In this document: in pieces, positions 21,141 to 34,684 of the stretch
Position numbering within the stretch: position 1 is the first letter of the stretch
Layout: every line of letters starts with the position of its first letter
Source: Channa striata
Taxonomy: Eukaryota; Chordata; Actinopteri; Anabantiformes; Channidae
DNA: 64,000 nt
Assembly (NCBI GenBank): GCA_033026295.1
Contig: CM065189.1
Location: 3,972,951 to 4,036,950, forward strand
Direction: 5' to 3'
Notes under the pieces: model-generated
Told to the model about the DNA's origin: nothing
Databases searched by the model: none
Seen by the model: the letters and a program-made list of their open reading frames with translations, nothing else
Position numbers and translations under genes: made by a program

Positions 21141-24100
21141 AACAGTTTGGTCCTCATTCTCTTATCTCCCACCTTTTCTGTGTAGTTAATTTATTCTGGT
21201 CCTAATCTGTGGACCAGTTTGTACACTCGGTAATGTTTTTCACTTCGTTCAGTCTTTCTGCAACAGATCAAGCAAAATGCCCTGCCACCATTACATATTC
21301 ACAAAACTGCTTCACCACTGTCATAGAGCAATTTAAGTAGCCTTTAGATATACAGACAACATACAATAAAGGTAAAGGTCTCGATACCTGTTTTGTTCCA
21401 CAACTGTGCAATATCTGTGTTTAGCTCTGCTCAAATGAACTGCCCCAGAGAGGAAAGAACTGTCAGAGTTTGACTGAGCTGGAATAATCAAGGTAAAGTT
21501 GATAAAACCTTAAACTGAGCTTGACTTTCTTTCATGCTGTACAGTTTCTTCCTGTTTGCCCTACCACTGCGGAGAAGAGGACTCTTGCCAATAAAGGGTC
21601 ATTGATTAATCTAAGGAGTGTTCTGCACACTCCATAGGATCTGAATCCTCTTAGCAGGGTGAGCCATCCAGTCCATTTTGTACTTTAGCTAAATGTCCAG
21701 GTTGTTATGTGACTTAACACCCTCCATGTCTCCCCGGATGTTTATAGAGCATGTTTTTTCCTGCGCAAATCCATCAATAACTCTCTGGTCTTACTTTACT
21801 TTCCTCAGGCACCACTAAGCGAAGTCCTAAATCACAATTCTGTGTTTATCATCATTGCCATGATGCACCCAACAACCGCTATTACAAAACTACCATAGGT
21901 GCAGAACGGTCATGTCACACTATATGTATGAGTTACTGTGCTACAAAACAATATGTCTGACACAACCTTGTTTCACATCTGTGGTCTCTCAAGATCAAAG
22001 TCTAGGAAATCAAGCTTTTCGTGAACTCAGTCATTCGATGCAGGTTGGAACAGTAGGAACCTGGTGGGATCATATGTGTTTAAAAGCATATTAGACTTAC
22101 TGGACCATTCAATGTCACCTCCAGGATGGGTTAATTTAGACCCCAAAAGTTAATCTCTTCTCCGTGTGGCTAAACATCCACGTCTATTTTTTTAAAAAGA
22201 CTCTCAGGGCTGCTAGAGACTCGTAAGACAGTGTTGCTATGGTCATGGTTATTTCTGTACAACAGGCTTGTCATAGGCAGGAGATGCACCAGGTTATAGT
22301 CTGATCTTTCAAAAGGTGGGAAAAATAAGAAACAAGCATATGCATTATTTACATTTGTATAACAAATGTGTAAGATTTTACTATCTCTGGTATTACATTC
22401 ACCAAGCTGAGTGAAGGCTGGCAGTTGTGTCGTTAGAGTCTCCAGAGATGAGAAGTGGAGCCTGTGGATGCTGTTTTTGCAAGGATGTACTACATGACAT
22501 CCTTTACTGCTAAACTCCCGCCTGAGATCCAGTCATCAAGTGAGCTACTGTGTGCCACCTGCAGAAGTTGTCAGGCATATCCACCTACATTGTGATTGCA
22601 TGCCACATGCATTTATCTTACATTAAAATTAAAATGTAATTTCTTTTCCAGAAGAGATATTTGAATGGAGGTGTAATTTCTATCTGCATATGTCTTTCTG
22701 GCAGGTACTCGACTTCCTGCTACTTAATTCTCTGTTATATACGTGTTACAATTAATAGTCCCTCCACCACATGTTTTTAATTGAACTGAGGACAACTTAT
22801 AGAATTTCAATTGTTTCTATTGAGGCGGATAGTTGAGAATTTCAGAAGCAGGTATAGTTCACTTATAATCTTTGAAAGTTTAGAGACATCAACATCATCA
22901 TCTTTTTTCCTTTTTTATAATGGCTTTAATTGAGTCAAATATTAAAGAAATTAGATTCATGTCTTTTAATAATGAACAAGTGCATTATTGCACCATGAGA
23001 ATGATAATTAGAGCCAACTGGTGACACCCAAGTGTGTGATATTTAGTTTTGATTAAAAGATGATAGAAAAACAGAAATTTCCTTTTTTAACTTTCACATT
23101 AAATTATGAGCATATTTTCCTTTGACAGCAAAGTCAGTCATATCTCTCACCTACAAGACAATAATTACACACAATGGGAAATAAGTCTGTGGCAGCATAA
23201 AGGGCTTATGTGGTATATTCCTTTTCCTAAAGGTGCAAATATAGTATGGTGGTATTAGCACTTACAGAAAGCAGATGTGGAATCCAGACCGCAACAATTT
23301 GGATGGTTACATGTTTTTGTGGAAAAACAAAAAAACTTTATATTTTTCACAGATTTGTTAAAATGACTGGACTGTCACACCGCAGACCAGAGTCATGTGT
23401 GTGGTTAAATTTAGGCAACAGATCTTGGTTTAAGCTCAGAGGTTTTATTTAAAGGTTTCTCTGCAGGTATGTTTAAGCTGCACTTTTTAAAGCTTCCCAG
23501 AGGTTTGCATCTTGTGGTGAATTCTCTGAGATTACTGAATCAAAGTCTTTTCTTGACCTCTACATATTGGAGCATGTAAGCCTAGATTCCAGAGACCTTG
23601 CTTGATTTGGTGTGCATTAATTTTTTTTTCCCTTTTACTACAGGTGAACAATGCCTAAAGAGCCAAAAATGTATATTCTAGTATCTATTGGATATGTTGC
23701 TCCTTTTAGTAGGACTACCATAACATTTGGAACTAGTGCCCAAAGTCGAAGCATTGCAGTATCCTTGAAGTACGCAGTCTGATCTATCTGAGTCTTGGTT
23801 CGAAATCTAATATGTTTTGATTGAAAACTGAGCTCTTCCAAAGATTCTTGAGAAATGTTAAAAGAAAATCTGGCATCCATAATCTGGCATCAGTAAAGAG
23901 AATGTTTTTGTGGCAGTTTAAGTGATGTGCAATTTCTTAATGATGTCAGTTAATTATTTTTGATTAAAGCATCTGTCAAAAGACCAAATGTATTCCCTGG
24001 GATATCAACGGTCACTAAATGGTCATTCCAAATATGAGCCTTTAATTTCCATCTGTAAACAAGAAAAATCTAAGTCTAGTGCTAAACACATCGAACAAGA

Positions 24101-24437
24101 TGACACATTGGACATTCATTGCCAGTTTCTAAGCTACTGTACCTTTTCAGATCTTTGGATTTAGCACACGGGTCACATGACTTGATTTAAGGTGGTAATT
24201 ATTTTACTTAACTGTGGCGAGAACAACAATAAAGGTTGCCGTAAACTGGACTCCTGCATGGATGTTTTGCGTTTTGTGAACCATCAAACAGGTCAAACTG
24301 CCTCCTGTTAAATTTACAAAACATACACAAATAAATAGTATGTTTAAAAGTTTTCCCACCTCTAGTTGTTGCCAAGCAATAAGATATATATTTTTTGTTT
24401 TTCATGAACGGTAAAAATGACTTATTCTCTTGTACAG
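21141..24437. other. Unassigned DNA
   Basis: No recognised gene or repeat ends. The minus-strand frame at 23638-23880 (80 codons) lacks recognisable motifs. Confidence 0.5.
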
Positions 24438-24563
24438 TCTCAGGACGGCCTCTTTAATGAAGTCGAGCACTCCTTGTCAAGAAAGTATTGTGACACTGGC
24501 CATAAAATATTCCACGTGAAATTGGACAAAGAGCCAATTCAGGACAGAATTAATGGAGATAAG
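24438..24563 (+). other. Best candidate host exon, 126 bp, gene unknown
   Basis: The acceptor TTATTCTCTTGTACAG ends at 24437 and a GT donor (AAG/GTATAA) starts at 24564. The 126 bases between give exactly 42 codons in one frame, containing LFNEVEHSLSRKYCDTGHK and KLDKEPIQDRINGDK, while the other two frames have stops. Composition and the varied, hydrophilic residue mix look like real protein rather than intron translation, and the frame closes at once beyond the donor (GTA TAA). The frame is also open for some codons upstream of the acceptor. I could not recognise the protein. A diverged repeat-derived peptide remains possible. Confidence 0.42.
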
Positions 24564-25064
24564 GTATAAACTCCTTTTAATACACACTCACACACATATA
24601 CACACACTGTAAAAGAACAATGAAAGTTCCTCCAAAGTTGTCCCTTTGTATTTTCATCAAAACCTTTCCCATGTCTTTGTGGGCTTGCTTTGCTCTAAGC
24701 TAAAAAAAGTAATGTCTCCTGTTCAAACATGTTACCTGCAGTTTTCTACAACAACACTAATGATATTTTGAGGTAAAGACAAATCTGTCTACCTTTGGGT
24801 CACTTTTAGTCCAGTGTGTCTTGGACTTGCCTTGTTTTTTTAACTGTTGCCAAAGTCAAATCTTGTCCAAATGATGCGCTGTCAAAGGCTTAATTGCATT
24901 TTGCATCTGTGTTGTTCGAAGCCATGCTTTATGGGCACTTTATACCCTGGCACCTTGTTGGCCTATTGTGTCTGTGGTTTACACACTTAGCTTTGAATCA
25001 GCATCAAAAAGCAGAATTTCCTTCTCTAAAAATCAAGCTAGTTCAAAGGAACTGACTCTCTGCC

Positions 25065-25523
25065 ATGTGGAATGCTCGTAGCTTTTCTTTGGAAGTGTTG
25101 GCAGTCAATATTGTCAAAGAAAGCAGGGTTCGTTTTAACAATGGCTTACCATTTGAGCCACATCAAAACCATATCTGTGTTTTCAGTCAGCAGCGTGTTG
25201 CCAAGCTGGCACTTCAGGATGGCATTGTATGTCTATATATCAAGAGGAGTCTGTTTTTTTGTGACCTACTTCAAAAAAGTTCAATTTCTCTTTTCCAAAA
25301 ACTGAGGAGTTTTAATGACAACTTTCCCGGTCGTGTGGCGCAGTGCCACGTTGAGACTGTGTGTAATTGTGTAGCTAATAACAGATACAGAAACCAGCGG
25401 CGTGATTCTCTGCCAATCTCACAGGCACCTCTCTGGGCACTGTGTGCCATATCACACAGGCTTCTCATTTTAGATTCACATCAAAGTCACCATCCCTACC
25501 TCTTTCACTGTAGTGAGTTTTGA
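25065..25523 (+). other. Long unrecognised open frame (152 codons)
   Basis: This is the longest frame in the window not explained by a transposon. The predicted chain starts MWNARSFSLEVL, is rich in Ser, His and Cys, and shows no signal peptide, membrane segment, repeat or motif that I can name. No splice or promoter context stands out, and another plus-strand frame overlaps its first half. Chance is the leading explanation. Confidence 0.12.
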
Positions 25524-26879
25524 ATTAGCTATGGCTTGAGTGAAGACATTTATCAACACATTTTAACCACTGAGCAGACATTTGAACCACATCAAAAACA
25601 GCCCAATGTTTGGCATTGCCAATGAAAAGTGAACTGGTAGCCATTATCTGAGCTGCCTCACATAGTTCCACTCTTCCTACTGAAATCAAAGTTACCTGTT
25701 TTTACTCCAGCCCACAGCAAATATGAAGAAAAACGTGTAGTAACATGTGTGCTTGCAATGGCGCTACAGTCTTAGAAATGATACAATTTTCACATTGTTC
25801 TGATGCACCACTAATCCAGAGGAGATAAACCTTTTAATGAACTGACCAAAATATAAATATTATTAATGGAAATATTAAATGAGCAAATCAAATAATAAAA
25901 ATGACTGAAAAAGTTATGGATTCAGGCTAGAATGTGTTAATCTCCCCAATTATCTAATTTCCATCCAATGCTCCAAAACATTTCTTTTTACTGTTTCCTA
26001 TTTTCTTTAAACAACCATAGCCTTGGAGAAAATAATATTTTTAATAGATGGAATTTTGGATAATAACCACTGGTTGTTGGAAGACAATCAGGAAAATAAG
26101 ACACCAGTAAAAAAAAAACTTTTTTTTCTGAGAGAGTGTGTATGTGTGTGTGTGTCTGTGTATAGTGAGATTATTTTTTACCTCCTAAAAAACCAATTCA
26201 GATCAAAAAATGTATCTCAAATAGAAGTCATTGTGATTCTAATTGTTGATGATGGGTTAGACTGTATTCTGCACCAAAATGTACATTTAGACAAGATCAA
26301 TGATCTTGTGTAAATTGAATTAACATGAATGTAATAAAAGCTGTGTATTTGCATTTTGTGAATATGTGAAGAAAATTATTTCAACAATCAGTAAGGAATG
26401 ACATAGTGCAGTGCTGCACACCTCACTCATGGTGGAATGTGTTTATTGCACATCTGATCACACTTCATTCAGTGATGTCACAACATGTGCATTACTGATG
26501 TGCATCACTGTAGCCGGATATTGCAGTTGATTGTGATTGTATGTTTTGAAACAAGCCATTTATACGAGAGGTGAGACAAAGTCATTAGAAACATATAAAA
26601 TATTCTTTATGAAAACACCACAAAAGTGCCACAACAAATCAATTAATAATAATATTTATTTATTCTTTTTTAAATAATAATAACAAAATATATAGATAGT
26701 AAATTTATAGTAACAAAAAGGCTTGTTAAATGTGCTTTCTATTGTATTTAGAGGACTTGGAAACAACTGGTCTTTACAATAGGCACACATTAATTTCATT
26801 GTTGGCAGATTCTGCCAATTAATTAATTAATACTCCAAATAATCCATAGTAATAATTGTAGGCTCAGATGTTCATTTCA

Positions 26880-26945
26880 GTGTTGAGGTGTGTGTTTGTA
26901 ACTGTCCATCACTTTGGATAAAGGTCTAAATGACTAAATGTAATT
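26880..26945 (+). repeat. SINE 3' tail fragment
   Basis: The segment contains TGTAACTGTCCATCACTTTGG followed by ATAAAGGTCTAAATGACTAAATG, the tail pattern of the tRNA-headed SINE family seen at 1.3 kb. No head or core is visible upstream, so it is a 5'-truncated or decayed copy. Confidence 0.5.
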
Positions 26946-28965
26946 TTAAAATTGGGGTGTTTCTGATCAAGGTGCATTTTTTTTAAATAATATGTTGAAA
27001 ATTTGGAAACATAATTTTAGAATTTTTTTATGTTATTTTTAATGCAATATGCTGAGTACACAGTCTACACTGACGAGGCACATGCTTTGAATGTTAATTG
27101 ATGCTAAAATAAGTGCAGCCAAACTCCTCAGCCAAGACCACAATAACTAGAACAAACCGCTACAACACAAAGCTTGAAATGAACCCAAACAGAAATGAAA
27201 ACAGTCATAATTACTTCAAAGAAATGTTATTTCATGTTCTGGGTAGTTTATTGAATAGCAGTAGTTAATACTATTGTTTCCTATTTATGTTGCAATGGTA
27301 ACACTCACTGGCTTTAATATTTTCAGTATGTAATATTTTTGATATTGAGTATTTTCATTGAAACATTTACCACTATTATTTGAATCACACTAGAAATGTC
27401 TGTCTCTGTGTGTGTGTTTGTTTGTGAAGGGGGCGTTTCATAGTTTGGTAAAGATGGTAGTTTTAAAAGTTAACGAGCATCTGTTATTTTTTTAAGTCAG
27501 ACCACACGCAGTGAATAATAAAAAATAACAATAAAATTATTTAATAATATTGCTGTAGTAAATAGATATTTGCTAGTAGAGTGGTCTCTGCTAACACTGC
27601 ATTGTGGAAATATGCTGATCAACCACTACATTACAACTGGTGGCCTCAGTACTGCCATGGTGGACCAGGTTTAGCATGGTCACTTTGAGCAGGCTGCAGC
27701 CCCACAGCTCCCCACACAGCAAACAGTAATAAACTGTGTGTGCAGCTGGTAGAAGTCACTACTAAATTAAAATGACAAACACTGGCCTAAAACAATTTTC
27801 ACTCCATTACTACTTCAAATCTTTTAGTAAGCAGATAATATACATTTTTTAAAAAAGAAATAGAACTTCACGAAGAAAAGTTTTTTTAAATAATAGTAAC
27901 CATGGGAAAACATGTACAGTAATTAATACAAAATGAGGGTGAAAGATTCCTGGTAGTATAGGTGGAGCTGATTATAAGTACAGACATGTGGTGATACATG
28001 TGCTGATACATCAGCATTTGGCAGTTGATTGTATTTTCAAAAAAATATATATATCATATTTTTACTTTAAACCAGCATGGGCTACTATTGTTTGGGTTGA
28101 TCAGCATTTATATATTATTTAATGTTATTTACAGTTTATTATAATTATTGTTGTAATATATAAATATCATGTCTAAAAAACAAGGTTGAATCTTTGTCTC
28201 ACAATACAAGACACAGATGTGTGCACACATGAGGCAGACTGACATACACATATGATTTATTCTACAAATCTCACTTCTACCTGTTTCTTTTTATTTCTGC
28301 CAGTTTCCTTTGTCTGGTCCTCTCCTGTGCTCTTTTGTAAACCTCAGCTTTAAATGTGTAACCTGTAATCTTTTAAATTACCAAGCTTAAGTTTAAGATA
28401 GACAAGTAATTTAAAGATAAATATATAGAATAACATAAGAGGGATTTATTTTGATTCCCCTGAAAGGCTAGGGAGTAATATCAAACATGTGCTACTCCTC
28501 CAGAAATCACTGTATTATGTTTAGTTTGGTCATGAAAGAAAAAAATGTATTGTAACTATAATAAGACTAAGACTTGGTATTGGATGTAGTAACCTTACCT
28601 AAGCAATAAAAAAATGGCACATGGTAAATCTATTTGAGCATGTGTGAGCATCTGTGTGTTAATGCATGTTGGACAAAGAAAGATGTGACACTTTCTATTT
28701 TGGAAAAGTGGAAAGAAATAAGATGTTGCCAAGTAAAAGAAAAAGGATGACAATCAGTGCAGCTGTGGCTTGATAGAGTTGTTGGATGGAGTATGCTTCA
28801 CCTTATTAAAACCTCTTTGAATAGTATCTTCTTCTCTTCTAGAGCACACTTAGCCTGGAGAGGATCAGAGAAGTACACCAGTGTTGAAGAGGTTCTTTCT
28901 GCATAGGGAAAAAGAATTTGAGGGTGGGGGTGTAAAAAAAAAGGAAAACTAGGTCACCATTTTTA

Positions 28966-31591
28966 CTACGATCTCTCTTTTTTCCCTTTATTGTTGCTGA
29001 GCAGCTTTATACCCCCTGCTGCGATGCACAAACCTACGATTCCTATTGGTCGAGATCTGAAGGCGACCTGCAGGTGTAGGGGCGTTGGCATTGGATAAGC
29101 TGGGTAGACTGGATATGATTGGAGAGGAAGCAGGAAGAGGTTGGGGGTGTGGTTGTAAAGAGGAGTAAAGCAGGGGTGATGCTCTCTTCCCACTGAGTTA
29201 CTACAGCACCCTGGGGAGAGTGTTGGGAGAGGGTGTGTGTATTTGTGGAACTGTGGAAGCAGAAATAGAAATGGAATGTAGCTTGAATTGTGCTGACAGC
29301 AGAGACAACGTGATTGGATGAGAGGAAAACTGAGAAAGAGGGAAGACAAGTGATTGGAGAAAGAAAGAAAAATGGGGTGAGTGAGCTAATCCTGTCTTTG
29401 CTAGCAGTAGGAGATGTGTGTGTGCACATGAAATTATGTGAAGTAGAAAGTACATAATTCCTTGTACAGACCCCGATGGAAACTGCCCAACATTCATATT
29501 TTGCCAAAAACATGCCCCCAAAGCTTTTTACTTTTGTCTTCAACACAGAGTCTGCAGCTCAACAGCGTGATCCATTATGAAAATTGACAATTGTCACACA
29601 GCAGCAGAGTAGTGAATGAATTTCCAACCTCAGGCTACAGTACGTACAATGCACTGGGTTTTTCTACAATTATCTATCAATGGCCCAAGTAGAACAGCTT
29701 GCAGTTTGCTGCACATAGAAATGATGCAATGTGTTATATTATCACTCTCCCAATCAACCACAACAAAACCGGACACCTAATATTTTTACTGTACAAATGA
29801 AGCACACATCCAGTGGATGTACATGCTCCCTTCACAGGGCACTGTGCCCAAATGCTCACTTATAACCACATCTGTGATCACACCCTAACCTTAACCATGT
29901 GTGTAGCTGCCAAGACGTCGGGCATGGAAATGTTTCCGTAGAAGTGTCCTGTCAGAAGTGACTGTCAGGTCTGAACACGCTCCCCTTACATTTGCAGTCC
30001 TTGTGGCCATTTTGGAAACATACGTATGTCGGCACATTTAAAAGCTAATATGAATAAGATGCAAACATTTAAAATACATAACCACTATTTCTCACTGCCC
30101 TTAGCCTGTATTTTGATTTTGATTCTTTCCCATGTTTCCAGTTCTTTTCATGTTACCTTTGGATACCAACCATAAATGTCATCTTCCAATCTACGGCAAT
30201 GACAATTATGTCTGCATAAAAATAAATTGTGTTTCAGTACTAAGTTTCATTAAATTCATGGTTTAATTCCTTTCTGCAGCTCAAATCCGTGTAACTCATT
30301 GAGCAATACTAAACCTTATTTCCCAGATCCTTTGTATAACTGCCACTAATAAAAAGTCAGGAGCTCATGTCTTGCCTCTGATAGTCAGGAATTTGGAATT
30401 TTGATTTTGCTTTACTAGAATGCCATATTTATTTTTCCTTTTTCTTCTCTTTGGGAGGGTTATTACATTTTGCCAAGCTGAGAACATCAATAGAAAAATA
30501 AATCAATGATATGAAAAGTCCACTGATGTTTTCGGGAGGCTCGTCTTAGAAAGCGAGATCAGTGACTTAGTGAGCCGATGTCAGATTTAACTCTTGCCTT
30601 TCAGAGTCTTTCTCAGAGTGGATTAACACAGTAACTGCATGCCTGACCTGCTTAGATGCAGAATGATGGAATGCTATTGTATTACCATATAACAAGGACA
30701 CTTTACAAAATTTGTACAGTGTACACTTTGTTTCCTCAATGATTCATTGTGTCAGAGATATAATAAATATTTTTAGCATTTCCAGGACATTTTCCGACTC
30801 TTGCAACAAACTGTGCTTTTTTTAAAGCAGCGCATAGCTTACATGATTTGACAATGGTTATTAATAATGGATGAAATGTTGCCAGGATATTAACTGTGCA
30901 GTTGTTGTTTAACAGGATTCATAGTAGTTATTTGTGCAATAGATTATTCCTGTATTCCATCAACGCAGACTCATTCTGCCAAGGAAATATAAAACATTTT
31001 TAATAGCCTCAGTGAGTCGACCAATAACATCAATACTTACTGTGCCTTAATCAACCAATGTTATTTCCTTGTTACACCTGCCCACCATTGTGGGAGATAC
31101 TTTCCTAAACCCTGATAGCGCTGATATTCTGTACTGAAACATCCACATTTCTGGATGTTCCACTGATCAGCTGTCTCTCATGGTTCCTTTACCAATTTAT
31201 TGTTATTAAACAAATGCACATTTGCAAAAGAGGCATACCTTTGTCTGTTTGTCTGACTGCACTGTTACATCAGAAGGATATATCTAAGACGTATTTATGC
31301 TAATATAACATCATTGTGACATGATTGCTATTTTCTGTTGTAATAGTTGGCCATATCAGTAGACTGCTACCTGCTAAATGCTTAAGATAGTGCTCACTTA
31401 ATCTCACAGCACAAGCCCACCATCCCTGTCTCAGTCTACATGCGTCACAAGTATGTTTAGTGAGACTGATCTAAATCAGAGCATGAAATCATGCTTGATG
31501 AAGTGTGACTTTCTTTGATAGCCATCATTTCTTCTGTGCATTGTGACACAGATTCTAAATACAAATCAGTCTGGCTTCAAAGTGAACACAG

Positions 31592-31592
<1 letters not shown>
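28966..31592. other. Unassigned DNA; overlapping minus-strand frames without a family
   Basis: Three overlapping minus-strand frames (28966-29349, 29043-29546, 29201-29521) occur where the plus strand is purine-rich, which removes stops on the complement. They are Ser/Pro/Leu/Phe-rich and match nothing I know. The rest of the stretch shows no recognised feature. Confidence 0.4.

Positions 31593-31633
<41 letters not shown>
31593..31633. repeat. (CA)n microsatellite, 41 bases
   Basis: A perfect CA run, translated as Thr-His repeats in two frames. Confidence 0.97.
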
Positions 31634-31635
<2 letters not shown>

Positions 31636-32295
31636 ACGGCGCAGTGTTCTTTGCATTTAGCACATATACTGCCTGTAAGAATCATTTTCCACAGCGGTAT
31701 TCCTCACATTTGCTCTGTGATTCATGACAGACTAATGCAGGTCAGTGGAATAAAGGCCTACCATTAATGCTGTTAATATGGCTGAAGTGCCTAAATAGGA
31801 TCTGATTAACAACCGTGACAAGAAGACAAACTGTGAGAGGTGTAGAGGTCACAGCAGAATCAAGCAGTCAGCAATAGTCTGCAACGGTATTGTGTCACTT
31901 CTGTCTCACTCACTCAGTGTGTGAGTGTATCACTGCAGCACTGAGTCTGCTGGTCGTGTGCTCTCTGACACACATGCTACTACCATTTTAATCCTGTTAG
32001 CACTGTGGCCTGCTGCCTGACACACACACACACACAGACACACAAAGCAGTTTTTTAAGCTTTTGTACAGGCTGACACATGGTACACACAAAAGAGCTTT
32101 TGCAAAGTTGTTCACACAAACTGAATACAGAGAATCCTTTTCTTCATGCATCTAAATTACATACTGTAGTGTATTTATTTTCATCTCTTTTGTTTACCAC
32201 TGTCTATACATGTTGAAATATATTTTCACTTTAACTCTGACCACAATTGTATTTAAGTGGCTCTATCTCTTCCTAGCTGAAATCCTTGAAAGCAC

Positions 32296-32362
32296 GGTCT
32301 TCCATAGGTCATACCATAACACACACTTACCCTGTAAAGATCCGTTTGAGCGTGTTGCTCTG
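32296..32362 (+). repeat. Direct repeat, copy 1 of 2
   Basis: This shares CTTCCATAGGTCATACCA, CTGTAAAGATCC and GAGCGTGTTGCTCTG with a second copy about 690 bases downstream (32989-33056), differing at scattered positions. The flanks do not match. It may be a fragment of an unidentified dispersed element. Confidence 0.7.
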
Positions 32363-32988
32363 CTCATACTGTTGCAACTGTATGTAGAAGTATGAAGTAA
32401 GTACTGTATGTGCATATATAACCTTTGTGAAAGTGTCTGAAAAATGTCTCATTTGTTATGGGAAGCGAGCTGAGCGTGAAGAAGGTGGCTGGCAGATGAA
32501 CAAAGTGCAGGACTGACAGACCACATGCCTGAGTTTGACTCCAGAGTCCGGTGTGTGGTTGGGCGAGGTTGGAGAAAGATTATGCTTAAAGGTTAAAAAA
32601 CATGCGGTGTCTAAAGTCACTGGTGCTGTTTTCTGTGCTCTCTGCTCTGTTTATCTCTAATCTTCACCAAATGCCATGAAATTATAGACACAACCATGAA
32701 AAACGTTAAACAAAGCAATAGTCATTCAAATGGGTGTTGTACTAAAAGAAATGAAGAAGGTTGACTTTTAAGATGTAAGTATTTACATCACAAACACTCT
32801 CTTGTGACTTGCCATTTTGTTTTGCCAAATTAACAACATACATAACAACATAATATGGTAATAGAAAACCTGATGCAGTTGTGTTTAATGCAATGTACAA
32901 CACAAAATACATTTGTATTTGCAATTTAGTCATATTAAAACATACACTCCTTCTCTTCCAGGCTGAATTATTTTAGAGTTGCATGGCA

Positions 32989-33056
32989 TGATCTTCCATA
33001 GATCATACCACAACCCACATTATCACTGTAAAGATCCATTGGAGTGTGTTGCTCTG
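32989..33056 (+). repeat. Direct repeat, copy 2 of 2
   Basis: It contains CTTCCATAGATCATACCA, CTGTAAAGATCC and GAGTGTGTTGCTCTG, matching copy 1 at 32296-32362 in order and spacing. Confidence 0.7.
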
Positions 33057-33179
33057 GAAACCTTGGTGAAATATTTTTTAAAGCACCAGAAGGGATCTGC
33101 TTACACTTGAGTCTAAACAAGTATTTACTGGTTGTTACAGTGTGTATAGTTGTGCAATCTTTGCTCAGGGGAAAAGTAA

Positions 33180-33420
33180 AGATCCCAAAGATGAAAGCAA
33201 AGCAAAGCAAAGGAGGCAAGCTGAGAAAGAGGAGGAGAATTTAGAATGAGAGGAGTGGGGTAAGACAAGGTCACAGGAAAGGGAAGCAGCAGAAGGGGGA
33301 CAAAAGGAGAGCAGACAAAAAGTTGTGTTGTGTCCTGGTAGCACCTTAAATGGACAAAAAGAGACATACGCAGTTATACAAAAGACAAAGGTGGACAAAA
33401 TGAAAAAAGCTACATGAAAG
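33180..33420 (+). repeat. Polypurine block
   Basis: The plus strand is mostly A and G, with repeated AAGCAAAGC and GAGGAGGAG words. The minus-strand Leu/Pro/Ser frames over it are composition artefacts. Confidence 0.8.
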
Positions 33421-34645
33421 TTTTAATTGTAAACATATCAGTGTCACCCAAGATCAGAACAGGCCAGTTTTCTTTACCCTCAGATGAATGAAATTTTAAA
33501 ATGTTTTTTTCATTTGTAAATGCTTTTCATCCCTGGGCCTGCCAAAGAAATCTTGGAGAATTATTTCTTTAAATACGAGAGTCCCATGATAAAATGATTG
33601 TTGATTCTTTACACTTCCGTTTGAACATCCAAACTTTCCTCTCTGACTCCCCAAGACTAAAGATTCATAGTGGTTTTTTGTTTGCTTTTTTGTTTTATGC
33701 TAAATTTGTAAACTATAGCAATGAATGAAACAATGTTGATGCATAAGGAGTTCACCAAATAAGTTGCTGTCAAATGTCACTTTCAATTTCTACCTTGTAG
33801 TCACAGCAGTGTTGACAACCACATCTCTCAGGAACCTTTAATGACGTGACTTTCCCTTTGAAAGAAAGAATAATCCGCAGAGAACGCTCTGGACACATTT
33901 GTTCAGATCCTTCTGTAGTAAGTCTTAAAATATATTTGACTCAACTTGATCTCCTTCATAATGACATAACTAGCACCTCTGTTTGGGGCTTGAGAGACCT
34001 GAACCTCTGTTTGCAGCCTTGTCCCATCCCCCAAGACTTATGTTGATGTCTCAAGACGTTTTGACACACAGTTTTACGACATGCATTGAGTTGAACTTAA
34101 CCTGCTCACAGCAATAAGTAAAGACACTCTGCAGAAGGACATACTGTGCATTTCTTTATTGTGTGGATGAGTTTCTGTCAAACCAAATCATATGTTTGTT
34201 TATGTGTGAGCTTAATAAAATATAAGACATAGAAAATGTTATTTTGTACCTTAATAGCTAAAATAGAATAAGACACTAATACTTTGTGGATTGATTTTTA
34301 TACGGTTTAAATGTTATAACGTATGTTATTGCAAGAAAATAATAAAAACAATGTGAAGATGTGATTTTATGCTGATGACTGAATTTTGATAAAATACATA
34401 AAAAGGGTAAATACTTACATCTTAAAAGGCTATTTCTTTTTTAGGCTTCACTGATTACCAGCCTAGAAAACGTTACGACAGCTGCCGTGTTGAAAACAAG
34501 TGTCTGTCTGTCAGGAATAATTTATAACAGGCAGATTCAGGGAACATGATTAATTAAAAACTGGTCTTAATTAACAGCCTCAATCAATGGAGCTCATTAC
34601 CAACTCTGCTGGAGGTATCACAGGTAGGCATGCTGTCCATACACA

Positions 34646-34648
<3 letters not shown>
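33421..34648. other. Unassigned AT-rich DNA
   Basis: No recognised feature; the short frame at 33846-34046 has no domain. Confidence 0.45.

Positions 34649-34682
<34 letters not shown>
34649..34682. repeat. (AC)17 microsatellite
   Basis: A perfect AC run with a second, shorter CA run at 34730-34742. Confidence 0.97.

Positions 34683-34684
<2 letters not shown>

Larger units (their letters stand above)
24564..28965. other. Unassigned AT-rich DNA
   Basis: It includes a 152-codon frame at 25065-25523 (listed separately), a short GT tract at 26138-26162, an AT-rich block at 26630-26850, a SINE tail at 26895-26945 and a GT-led string at 27405-27442. Confidence 0.45.
31634..33179. other. Unassigned DNA around the direct-repeat pair
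   Basis: It contains a short CA run at 32021-32035 and the two direct-repeat copies. No coding region is recognised. Confidence 0.45.

Noticed and set aside
28840..28890. Exon suggested by TTCTCTTCTAG acceptor
   Set aside because: No consensus donor follows and the open frames end within about 20 codons.
28966..29546. Three overlapping minus-strand frames up to 167 codons
   Set aside because: They lie opposite a purine-rich strand, which depletes stops, and show no domain or family resemblance.
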